Source: an uncultured Coriobacteriaceae bacterium (GTDB lineage: Bacteria > Actinomycetota > Coriobacteriia > Coriobacteriales > Atopobiaceae). From it: a stretch of 12,539 bases of DNA. Below the pieces are notes generated by a model. The model was not told where the DNA came from, made no database searches, and saw only the letters and a list, made by a program, of their open reading frames with translations. Positions 6,728-12,539 of this stretch are shown in pieces. Every line of letters starts with the position of its first letter. Position 1 is the stretch's first letter. The DNA is taken from positions 1 through 12,539 of the forward strand of contig UWSJ01000057.1 in NCBI GenBank assembly GCA_900549525.1. Direction: 5' to 3'. Both the position numbers and the translations under genes were made by a program.

Positions 6728-7498
6728 ATGACGCAGAACACGAACGAGCCGCTCGTCCGCATCGAGGGGCTGCGCAAGTCCTTCGGCGACCACGAGGTGC
6801 TGCGCAACATCGACTTCGACGTGATGCCGGGCCAGGTCGTAACGATCATCGGCGCGTCGGGCTCGGGCAAGTCGACCCTGCTGCGCTGCATCAACCTGTT
6901 GGAGACGCCCGACGCCGGGCACGTGTGGTTCCACGGCGAAGACCTTGCCGCCGAACACGTCGACGTGAACCGCCTGCGCGAGAACATCGGCATGGTGTTC
7001 CAGGGCTTCAACCTGTTTGCCAACATGAACGTGCTCGACAACTGCACGCTCGCGCCCGTGACGCTCAAGAAGATGAGCAAGACCGAGGCCGAAAAGGTTG
7101 CCATGGAGCACCTTGAGAGCGTGGGCCTCGCGGACTTTGCGAAGGCTGGCGTGACGCAGCTCTCCGGCGGGCAGAAGCAGCGCGTGGCCATTGCGCGCGC
7201 GCTCTGCATGAACCCCGAGATCATGCTGTTCGACGAGCCCACGAGTGCCCTCGACCCCGAGATCGTGGGCGAGGTGCTCGAGGTCATGCGCAAGCTCGCC
7301 GCCGACGGCATGACGATGGTCGTGGTGACGCACGAGATGGCATTTGCGAAGGGCGTCAGCGACCGCGTGGTCTTCATGGATCAGGGCGTGGTGCTCGAGC
7401 AGGGCACGCCCGCCGAGATCTTTGGTGCGCCCAAGCACGCGCGCACGCGCGAGTTCCTGAGTCGTTACCTCGACGACAAGGCAACCGCGGAGGCGTAG
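6728..7498 (+). CDS. Amino-acid ABC transporter ATPase (GlnQ/HisP family)
   Basis: The product is 256 aa, full length for the polar amino-acid importer ATPases. Motifs: Walker A GASGSGKST (42-50), family-typical LLRCINLLE (51-59), Q-loop Q92 in MVFQGFNLF, signature LSGGQKQRVAIARAL (145-159), Walker B IMLFDEP (165-171), D-loop SALD (173-176) and H-loop H202 in VVTHEMAFA. The C-terminus GTPAEIF...HARTREFLSRYL is also diagnostic. It energises import of the ligand captured by the lipoprotein encoded two genes upstream. It is the last gene of the operon, and the palindromic repeats beginning at 7576 lie 77 bp downstream of its stop codon. Confidence 0.95.
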   Translation: MTQNTNEPLVRIEGLRKSFGDHEVLRNIDFDVMPGQVVTIIGASGSGKSTLLRCINLLETPDAGHVWFHGEDLAAEHVDVNRLRENIGMVFQGFNLFANMNVLDNCTLAPVTLKKMSKTEAEKVAMEHLESVGLADFAKAGVTQLSGGQKQRVAIARALCMNPEIMLFDEPTSALDPEIVGEVLEVMRKLAADGMTMVVVTHEMAFAKGVSDRVVFMDQGVVLEQGTPAEIFGAPKHARTREFLSRYLDDKATAEA

Positions 7499-7575
7499 GG
7501 CTTTTCTCGGTATGTGCTCTGTTGAGTTATGTGCTCCGCGGCGTGCGGGCTGTTCGTATTGCGCGAATGAGCGCA

Positions 7576-7643
7576 GCAGCTTGCACTCTGCGGAGCTTTT
7601 GCTGTCGACATCGCCGACAAACGCTCCTGTGCGTGCAGGCTCC
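7576..7643. repeat. Long-stem palindromic repeat, copy 1 of 4
   Basis: The left arm at 7576-7602 (starting GCAGCTTGCAC, ending TTTTGC) is complementary to the right arm at 7617-7643 (with AAACGCTCC and GTGCAGGCT) at 19 of 27 positions, around a 14-nt loop. Three more elements of the same length and arm sequence are at 7658, 9096 and 9177. It lies between convergent genes, so it could act as a bidirectional terminator or mRNA end stabiliser. The arrangement resembles REP/BIME elements, though the sequence family was not recognised. From 7499 to 7575 nothing else is seen except a short TATGTGCTC direct repeat. Confidence 0.8.
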
Positions 7644-7657
7644 GCGAGTGGTTCTGA

Positions 7658-7724
7658 CAGCTTGCACGCTCTCGAGCGAATACGCGCTTTTTAGGCGGCA
7701 AACGCTCCTGTGCATGCAAGCTGC
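7658..7724. repeat. Long-stem palindromic repeat, copy 2 of 4
   Basis: The left arm at 7658-7685 starts CAGCTTGCACGC. The right arm at 7697-7724 reads GGCAAACGCTCC then TGTGCATGCAAGCTGC. Roughly 18 of 26 positions pair, with an 11-nt loop. The right arm is nearly identical to the right arms of copies 1 and 4 (AAACGCTCCTG is shared exactly). It begins 14 bp after copy 1 ends and 82 bp after copy 1 starts. Confidence 0.78.
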
Positions 7725-7747
7725 AAGACGAGCCGACGCGTCTTGTA
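7722..7747 (-). terminator. Stem-loop just after the nuclease gene
   Basis: TGCAAGACG (7722-7730) pairs with CGTCTTGTA (7739-7747) over 9 bp with one wobble and an 8-nt loop. It sits 11 bp downstream of the minus-strand stop codon of the nuclease gene and shares three bases with the end of palindrome copy 2, so the two structures compete. There is no U-tract. It may help end or protect the nuclease transcript. Confidence 0.4.
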
Positions 7748-7758
7748 CGCTGCGCCAC

Positions 7759-8850
7759 CTAATTGCGCTCGAAGCGCAGCCAACCATTGCGTATCACGGC
7801 TCCGCCCGGGGCCGGTACCCCGCCGTTCATTGCGAAGCCGGGCTGCTGCATTGCCGTCGCCGCCACAGATCCCAGCTTAGGCACACCGTACAAGTCGAGT
7901 CGACGCGACACCTCGAGTTCGCTGAGCGTGTCCCAAAACGACAGGCGCACGATCTTTGCGCCCGTCGCGCTGAGCAGTGACTCTCGCTGGCGCTCTTCCC
8001 AACGGATGCGTTCCTCGCTTCTCCCCTGCGTCATGCGCTCGTCGCGCCGTTTCTGCATGCCGTCAACCTCCAGAACAACCACCGTGCCGTCAGGAAGGAT
8101 CCACATGCCGTCAACGCGGTGTGGACGGGATGGGTCAAGAGGGTTCTCGACCCACACCTGCAGCTGCGGGAGGACGTATCGCAGGCGGACCATCATTGCC
8201 CGCGCCATGGACTCGGCCCCGCTCTCCGCACGGGCGTCGGCATACGCGGCAATGCTCAGCGCCTTCGCGATGCCCGGTAACCCGCGTCCGAGGCGTCGCA
8301 GCTCCGAGGCGAGTCCGTCGGCCGAGAGACCGAGCTTCGCTGCTGCGGCGTCGGCAACCACCAGCCCCTCGCGTGGCTCCTGCGTGCGAAGCACGTCGAG
8401 CGTCGTGACCAAGACGGACGTAGCCCAGGCACCATCGGCGAGCGTGCGCTCTGGGCGGCGCACGTACCGGCGCGCGACATCGGCCGAGCTGTTGCCTCGC
8501 ATTCCCTCGGCGTTTGCCACCTGCAGCTTGCCGAGCAGCGGGTACGAGACGCGTAGTCCGTGGAGATGGGCAGCAGTTGCGTGACAGAACGTCCAGCCTG
8601 GATGAAGCAGCGCGGCTCCTCGCACCAGCATCGTCGTTCGCAGTCCCACGTCCTCGCGCAACTCGTTCCACAGGTTCGCATCGAAGTAGAGACCCGACAA
8701 TGGGGAGGCAACCTGCCCAGTCGCCACGCGCCTCTCGAGGGCGTCTTTCGTCGCCCGATCGGGGGCAATAGCCGCCCTGCGGTCATGCGCAGCGCTGTCG
8801 AGCAGCTCCTGTATACGGGCACTTGTGGTCTTCCCCAGGCCTCTTGCCAT
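7759..8850 (-). CDS. AbiEi-like/DUF559 (Vsr-fold) nuclease-domain protein
   Basis: The product is 363 aa. The N-terminal half resembles the AbiEi-type proteins common in actinobacteria: ALERRVATGQVASPLSGLYF (38-56) is the winged-helix end 'G-x-V-x-x-x-x-x-G-x-Y', and FCHATAAHLHGL (88-99) is also typical. The C-terminal part carries a very-short-patch-repair/DUF559-like nuclease pattern: E213 in GAESMARA, then RVDGMWILPDGTVVVLEVDG (245-264), giving D247, E261 and D263 as candidate metal ligands. An Arg/Glu-rich helix follows, then GAKIVRLSFWD (297-307). The start is the ATG at 8850-8848, with GGAG 7 nt upstream; a GTG at 8877 in frame has no ribosome site. The gene is alone, convergent with the importer operon and flanked by palindrome pairs. 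No AbiEii-like toxin gene is adjacent, so it is probably not a classical type IV toxin-antitoxin pair. DNA cleavage or repair is an inference from the motif. Confidence 0.8.
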   Translation of the reverse strand: MARGLGKTTSARIQELLDSAAHDRRAAIAPDRATKDALERRVATGQVASPLSGLYFDANLWNELREDVGLRTTMLVRGAALLHPGWTFCHATAAHLHGLRVSYPLLGKLQVANAEGMRGNSSADVARRYVRRPERTLADGAWATSVLVTTLDVLRTQEPREGLVVADAAAAKLGLSADGLASELRRLGRGLPGIAKALSIAAYADARAESGAESMARAMMVRLRYVLPQLQVWVENPLDPSRPHRVDGMWILPDGTVVVLEVDGMQKRRDERMTQGRSEERIRWEERQRESLLSATGAKIVRLSFWDTLSELEVSRRLDLYGVPKLGSVAATAMQQPGFAMNGGVPAPGGAVIRNGWLRFERN

Positions 8851-8994
8851 AGCCAACTCCGTAGGCTTGAAACGCACATCGTTGTCGCCAAATGCGTATC
8901 GCCATCTTGGCCGAGCGAAGCGCGGCCGTAGGGCTCATTCGGAATAACGACCGCCCGCAGGGAGAGTCATCGGTAGGCGGCAATTTTTGTCAGA

Positions 8995-9024
8995 TTTATC
9001 GGGCTATTGTCAGACGCCAGTCAG
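8995..9024 (-). promoter_or_regulatory. Candidate promoter for the nuclease gene, overlapping the 11-bp repeats
   Basis: On the minus strand, CTGACT (9024-9019, 4 of 6 to TTGACA) and GATAAA (9000-8995, 4 of 6 to TATAAT) are 18 bp apart. They point towards the nuclease gene about 145 bp downstream. Each unit of the tandem array contributes a CTGAC box on this strand, so several alternative -35 boxes exist at 11-bp steps. The match is modest. In 8851-8994 no gene or strong signal was seen. Confidence 0.3.
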
Positions 9025-9071
9025 ACGCCTGTCAGACGCCTGTCAGACGCCTGTCAGACGCCTGTCAGACG
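9009..9071. repeat. 11-bp tandem repeat, five units plus a partial one
   Basis: The unit GTCAGACGCCT occurs at 9020, 9031, 9042 and 9053. A variant ending in A is at 9009, and a partial unit (GTCAGACG) starts at 9064. A related GTCAGA lies 20 bp upstream at 8989. The unit length is close to one helical turn, so any bound protein would sit on one face of the DNA. The array is head-to-tail without spacers. Its length is not a multiple of three per unit and no gene reads through it, so it is non-coding. Possible roles are a regulatory array for the nuclease gene or a slippage-prone variable-number repeat. Confidence 0.9.
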
Positions 9072-9095
9072 AACGGGCCACACGAGTTCGTTCAC

Positions 9096-9163
9096 GCAGG
9101 CTGCACGCCACGGAGCACTTGCACCCTTCTCGCGCAGCAAATGCTCTTCAGTGTGCAAGCTGC
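9096..9163. repeat. Long-stem palindromic repeat, copy 3 of 4
   Basis: The left arm at 9096-9122 starts GCAGGCTGCACGCC and ends CACTTGC. The right arm at 9137-9163 reads GCAAATGCTC then TTCAGTGTGCAAGCTGC. Of 27 positions 19 are complementary, with a 14-nt loop. Its left arm is almost the same as that of copy 4 (GCAGGCTGCACGCCACGGAG is shared exactly). It lies on the upstream side of the nuclease gene, just past the 11-bp repeat array. Confidence 0.8.
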
Positions 9164-9176
9164 GAATGCACCTCTG

Positions 9177-9244
9177 GCAGGCTGCACGCCACGGAGTGTT
9201 TGCTGTCGTTTTCGCGCGCAAACGCTCCTGAGCGTGCAAGCTGC
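9177..9244. repeat. Long-stem palindromic repeat, copy 4 of 4
   Basis: The left arm at 9177-9203 pairs with the right arm at 9218-9244 at 21 of 27 positions, the best of the four, with a 14-nt loop. It starts 81 bp after copy 3 starts, with a 13-bp gap. It ends 24 bp before the stop codon of the minus-strand APC transporter gene, so it would be transcribed at that gene's 3' end and may protect or terminate its mRNA. Confidence 0.82.
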
Positions 9245-9268
9245 AAGTGAGCGTGCGTGAAAACGACG

Positions 9269-10732
9269 TCAGTGGCTCGCGCGGCCGCGCCAGACGAAAA
9301 GCACGCCGAGAAGCACCACGTACACCATGACGAACTCCCAGCGGCCCGGCGACGTGAGCGCCGAGAACCCCACGAAGAGCGACCCCGCTGTTGCAAGCGC
9401 AGGTGCCACCACGCCACGGAACGCGCCCACGCCGACCTCGCGCCGCAGCGACGGCACGCGCACGAACAGCGCGCAGAGCAGCACCATGTTGAACGCCACG
9501 CTGACCTCAGAGATGTCGCCGTTAGGGATGAGCCCGCCAACCGTCGCCGCCGCGTGCACGACGGACCACGCGAGCGTCATCACCGCGCCGGCAACGGCGC
9601 TCCACACCGGAAAGCCCACGCGCTCGCTCACCTGCGCCACGCGCGAGGCGAACGGGAAGTCGCCGCGCTGCGCAAGCGCGTACGGCATGCGCATCATCGA
9701 AAGCACCACGCCGTTGGCCGAGCCCATCACCGAGACGAGCGCGATGACGTTGGGCAGCGTCGCGGCGTCGGGGCCCAGCAGGCTCGAGAAGAACATGCCG
9801 AGAGAAGCATCGCCGGCCTCCATGACCGTGACGGGGCCAAGCACCGTGGAGAGGCCCACGAAGTACGCGAGGTAGAGCGCGAGCACGACGAACGGCGCCA
9901 CAACGAGCGCGCGCGGCAAGTTACGGCGTGAGTCGCGCAGCTCGGGGGCGATGCCCGTCGACATCGACCAGCCGTCGAACGAGAACGCGATGGGCGCCGC
10001 GGCGGCGAGCCACGCCAGCCCGCCGACGCCGCCGGCGGCGACCCCGCCTGCAGCACCAGCCGCGCCAGCGCCCGCCTGCCCCGTCGCCCCGTACGCCAGG
10101 CCGGCAAGGCCCACGGCCACGAGCGGCAGCATCTTGATGAAGGTCGTCGCGTTCTGAAAGTAGCCGGAGAGCTTGGGCGTCAGCACGTTCCACGCCACGC
10201 ACAGCAGGAAGAACACGAGCCCAGCGAGCACCTGCGCGGCGAAGGCGTCGCTGGCGCCAAACGGGCCGACCTCGCCAAAGAGACCACCGATGCCAAACAC
10301 CATGCAGAGGTACACGCCGACCACCCAACACAGCACCGCGCTGATGACCGGCAGATAGAGAATGGCGAAGTTCCAGCTGAACGCGCGCGCCAGCCACGTG
10401 GGCAGGCACTCGTCGGCATAGGAGAGCAGGCCGCCCGCCGCCTCGCTCCGCGCCGCGTACACCGAGAGCGCGAGCCCGCCAAACACGATGACCACGCTCG
10501 CGATGCAGAACATCGCCACGCCGAGGGGCACGCTACCGCCCGTGGCGACAAGCACGTTGTCGGCCTTGAAGTAGATGCCCGACCCGATACAGATGCCGAT
10601 GATCATGCAGAGCGCCGTCACCAGCGAGTAGCGCTTCTCGTGCATTGAGTCGGAGGGGGCGGGCGCCTCGGACGGGCGCACTTCCGCGTTGCGAGCATCG
10701 CTGGCGGTCAGATCACGCTTCGCATCAGCCAC
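9269..10732 (-). CDS. APC-superfamily amino-acid transporter
   Basis: The product is 487 aa, with about 12 hydrophobic segments. After a charged N-terminal tail of about 34 residues, helix 1 carries IIGICIGSGIYFKA (44-57), the unwound glycine motif that binds substrate in APC transporters. Helix 6 has AFSFDGW (249-255), followed by PELRDSRRNLPRAL (263-276), the loop signature of the LAT/SteT-like group of exchangers and permeases. It would move neutral amino acids across the membrane; direction and substrate cannot be told. An Ala/Gly-rich loop (about 218-238) between helices 5 and 6 is unusual. The start is GTG at 10732-10730, with AAGGA about 11 nt upstream, which is rather far. The Met at residue 30 is the alternative but has no ribosome site. 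The gene stands alone; 10733-10835 holds no other gene, only a GCTGG/CCAGC hairpin at 10809-10825. Confidence 0.88.
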   Translation of the reverse strand: MADAKRDLTASDARNAEVRPSEAPAPSDSMHEKRYSLVTALCMIIGICIGSGIYFKADNVLVATGGSVPLGVAMFCIASVVIVFGGLALSVYAARSEAAGGLLSYADECLPTWLARAFSWNFAILYLPVISAVLCWVVGVYLCMVFGIGGLFGEVGPFGASDAFAAQVLAGLVFFLLCVAWNVLTPKLSGYFQNATTFIKMLPLVAVGLAGLAYGATGQAGAGAAGAAGGVAAGGVGGLAWLAAAAPIAFSFDGWSMSTGIAPELRDSRRNLPRALVVAPFVVLALYLAYFVGLSTVLGPVTVMEAGDASLGMFFSSLLGPDAATLPNVIALVSVMGSANGVVLSMMRMPYALAQRGDFPFASRVAQVSERVGFPVWSAVAGAVMTLAWSVVHAAATVGGLIPNGDISEVSVAFNMVLLCALFVRVPSLRREVGVGAFRGVVAPALATAGSLFVGFSALTSPGRWEFVMVYVVLLGVLFVWRGRASH

Positions 10733-10835
10733 GTGCCATCCGTTCCTTAGGGGCGGTCAACGGCTCACGACTCTATCACGCCGAGAAGAACCTGCGGAAC
10801 CGTTGGCGGCTGGGCGCACGCCAGCGGAAACCCCG

Positions 10836-10880
10836 CCGTCACCCGCTCCGGACACCGTCACCCGTCCGGAGCGCCGTCAC
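10836..10880. repeat. Three 19-bp-spaced CCGTCAC direct repeats
   Basis: CCGTCAC occurs at 10836, 10855 and 10874, exactly 19 bp apart. The first two extend to CCGTCACCCG, and each is followed by a TCCGGA palindrome. The third contains the stop codon of the lipoprotein gene. The repeats interleave with the stem-loop described separately. They may be binding sites or the product of small duplications. Confidence 0.6.
10844..10873 (-). terminator. Perfect 10-bp stem-loop, probable terminator of the lipoprotein gene
   Basis: CGCTCCGGAC (10844-10853) is the exact reverse complement of GTCCGGAGCG (10864-10873), with a 10-nt loop. It begins 3 bp after the lipoprotein stop codon (10879-10877) on the minus strand. 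The stem is very GC-rich. A short TTT comes only about 15 nt later, so it would act as a strong pause or 3'-end stabiliser if not as a full intrinsic terminator. Confidence 0.6.
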
Positions 10881-11758
10881 TCCCTCGGCCCGAACCCCGG
10901 GTTCCACGTGATCTGGGGGAGGTAGTTGCTGTCATCGGGATTCCCCGTGGATGCCGAGCCATCCCAAGAATCGTTAGCTCCCCGCCCCCTTGCAGTCGCA
11001 TTTTTATCCGCTCTCACGAGGCCCTGCAGGACGGCCTCGTAATCAGGGGCCCCCGGCCGTCTCGAGGCCGGAATATACGACGATTCTTGTTCGTAAAGCC
11101 ATCTCGGGAACGGATTCTCGCCAGCATATGAGGCGAGCACCTCGATGTTTATCCCCAATTCATAGAGCGGCGAGGATGCGGTCAGAATCAGACTGGCCAG
11201 ATTGGCTTGGCCAAGACCCTTCGGGACCATAAGGAACACGCGGGCGCGGGGATCAGACGATGCTCCGTTGCCAACATACGCGTCATAATCCGTCTCTTTC
11301 CACGCGCGGTCATCGTATCGCGCGTAGGTCATGTTGGCTCCCCAGCCGGCAAGACCGTCGACGTGCGACAAAACGTCGTTCACGGGTTCGAGGAACCTGT
11401 CCCGGAAAAGGTACTGCGACCAATCCGTAAGCACCCCGCCCTTAACCGCCCCCGTATCCTGCCTTGTCTGCACGGTTGCCGAGAAGACCTTAGACCGATT
11501 CGCCTCCGGAGCAAAATCAAACGAGAACACTCTTACGTCTCCGTCTTCCGAATCGTAAGGATTCAGCTCGTCAGCCCCGGTGAATGAGGCCCCGTAGCGC
11601 CGATTGAGCTCCTCAAGAATGAAGTCAAGCGCTTCGCCAGCCGCATTGATTCGCTTGGTTAAGATAGGGCTCATGGAGCAGCCTCCGAAAGAGAAGGAGA
11701 GAATCGTTGCAAAAGCGCCAGATAGAACCTGCCGCCGAGTCATCATTTGGTCAGTCAT
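10877..11758 (-). CDS. Lipoprotein of unknown function, coupled to the DUF4474 protein gene
   Basis: The product is 293 aa. Residues 7-11 (TRRQV) give a twin-arginine-like start, followed by a hydrophobic stretch and the lipobox FGGC with C27, so the protein is probably anchored on the outer face of the membrane. The mature part is soluble and was not recognised. It starts with a helix (INAAGEALDFILEELNRRYG) and has aromatic, acidic mixed segments such as WSQYLFRDRFLEPVNDVLS. The ATG at 11758 overlaps the stop of the upstream gene as ATGA, so translation is probably coupled. An in-frame TTG at 11773 is an alternative start. Close coupling to a secreted or surface protein suggests a partner, chaperone or immunity-like role; this is inference only. 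The region looks slightly less GC-rich than the transporter genes. Confidence 0.75.
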   Translation of the reverse strand: MTDQMMTRRQVLSGAFATILSFSFGGCSMSPILTKRINAAGEALDFILEELNRRYGASFTGADELNPYDSEDGDVRVFSFDFAPEANRSKVFSATVQTRQDTGAVKGGVLTDWSQYLFRDRFLEPVNDVLSHVDGLAGWGANMTYARYDDRAWKETDYDAYVGNGASSDPRARVFLMVPKGLGQANLASLILTASSPLYELGINIEVLASYAGENPFPRWLYEQESSYIPASRRPGAPDYEAVLQGLVRADKNATARGRGANDSWDGSASTGNPDDSNYLPQITWNPGFGPRE

Positions 11759-12539
11759 CGCGGCTGGCCCCAATCGACCAAGAATGACCCATCTTCAAAC
11801 TCAACGACACCGTAACCTTGCTGCTCCAAGGCCCGCTCAGCCGCCTTCGCAAGACCAGGGTTGTTTGGTGCCGACAGGGTGCTAATAACTGAGGTATCAG
11901 CCTTCTTATAGCCCCCACCTCTGTTTGCAAGCCCCCTAGGAGGGATGGGGCCCGCCGAATAGTTCCAGTATGTGGAGCCTGCGTCACGAGTAATGCGATC
12001 TCCAAGGCCGTTTGTCACTGACATGTTGATGTCCACCAAGTCGTCCCCGGTTACGGTGTCGTAGGTGGTCCAGAGACCCTCGACCTGCTCGGGGGTGAGG
12101 GTGTCGATGTTCGCGCGTACCTCCTCGGGGCTCATCCCCTCGTAGGGCCTCCCGCCCTCCCCTGGCGAGGGGCGGGAGTAGAGCGCCACCTCGCCACCCC
12201 AGCCGGCACCAGCGGCATAGGTGCCGTCCCACGTCTGCAGGCGATACTCGCGACCGTCGTACTCAAAGGTGACGACCTGCGTATCGAGGTCCATTCCCAG
12301 CATGGGGCCGGCGAGGTCGATAAGATCCGAGAACCCGCTTCTCTGCTGGATACTCCCGGGAACGTTGAGGTCATACACCATGCCGCCGCCCGCGGTAAAC
12401 GAGAGCAAGTCGGAAATGCCCGGCACGTGACGGCCCCGCGCAACACCGCTCAATGCGTTCACAAGGCCGGTAGGAAGATTGGGAAGCGCCTCGGTCAGAC
12501 TGCCGACAGACCCAGACTCCAAGGCATATGCGGCAGGAG
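11755..12539 (-). CDS. C-terminal part of a DUF4474-domain protein (partial)
   Basis: The reading frame is open to the window edge, where about 260 residues are visible; the N-terminus lies outside. The first visible residues are PAAYALES. The stretch from about 57 to 123 (FTAGGGMVYDLNV..., LIDLAGPMLGMDLDTQVVTFEYDGREY, WDGTYAAGAGWGGEVALY) matches the plan of DUF4474: 'D-x-x-A-P-x-L-G-M-x-I-D-x-x-x-x-x-F-E-Y-x-G' followed by 'W-x-G-x-Y ... G-x-E-I-x-x-Y'. That domain occurs in Gram-positive proteins, often large and multi-domain, and has no established activity. After it comes an acidic segment and a polar tail ending FEDGSFLVDWGQPR, with no sorting signal. An in-frame TTG at 12522 exists, but nothing suggests it is the start. 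The gene is upstream of, and overlaps, the lipoprotein gene. Confidence 0.72.
   Translation of the reverse strand, partial: PAAYALESGSVGSLTEALPNLPTGLVNALSGVARGRHVPGISDLLSFTAGGGMVYDLNVPGSIQQRSGFSDLIDLAGPMLGMDLDTQVVTFEYDGREYRLQTWDGTYAAGAGWGGEVALYSRPSPGEGGRPYEGMSPEEVRANIDTLTPEQVEGLWTTYDTVTGDDLVDINMSVTNGLGDRITRDAGSTYWNYSAGPIPPRGLANRGGGYKKADTSVISTLSAPNNPGLAKAAERALEQQGYGVVEFEDGSFLVDWGQPR

Noticed and set aside
7576..7724. Integron attC sites
   Set aside because: The size and folding are similar, but the GTTRRRY/RYYYAAC core sites are missing and no integrase or cassette array is present.
9009..9071. CRISPR-like array
   Set aside because: The 11-bp units are directly abutting, with no spacers, and no cas genes are present.
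9009..9071. Plasmid-type iterons or replication origin
   Set aside because: No replication initiator gene is near and the neighbouring genes are chromosomal housekeeping types.

Overview
The window is high-GC DNA with mostly G/C third positions, Shine-Dalgarno starts and occasional GTG starts. It begins with the first codons of a pyruvate:ferredoxin oxidoreductase gene, which points to an anaerobe. Together with Tat-like lipoproteins, amino-acid importers and an AbiEi/DUF559-type protein, it looks most like an anaerobic actinobacterium of the class Coriobacteriia (Olsenella/Collinsella/Atopobium-like). That assignment is inference from protein style and not from a marker gene.

Left part (1-4346). 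A divergent nifJ start (minus) is followed by about 370 bp of comparatively AT-rich non-coding DNA. Next comes a minus-strand gene with class IV aminotransferase-like features (412-1080), ending in a 15-bp perfect inverted repeat. A two-gene plus-strand operon (1331-4346) then encodes a BceA/LolD-type ATPase and a BceB-type FtsX permease with a large external domain. This is a likely antimicrobial-peptide resistance or sensing exporter, but no two-component system is visible beside it.

Middle part (4347-7498). A polar amino-acid uptake operon runs lipoprotein binding protein, then an intercistronic stem-loop, then a permease with extra N-terminal membrane helices, then an ATPase. The hairpin between the first gene and the other two would allow the binding protein to be made in excess.

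Repeat/nuclease island (7499-9268). A minus-strand gene (7759-8850) encodes a protein with an AbiEi-like N-terminal part and a Vsr/DUF559-type nuclease motif set. It is bracketed by four copies of a roughly 68-bp long-stem palindrome, two on each side, with start-to-start spacings of 82 and 81 bp. An 11-bp tandem repeat of five units lies upstream of the nuclease gene and may overlap its promoter. This is the most unusual part of the window.

Right part (9269-12539, all minus). It holds an APC-family amino-acid transporter, a stem-loop with three 19-bp-spaced direct repeats, a lipoprotein of unknown function, and the C-terminal part of a protein with a DUF4474-like domain that runs off the window. 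The last two genes overlap by ATGA and are probably translationally coupled. No rRNA, tRNA, transposase or CRISPR array was seen.
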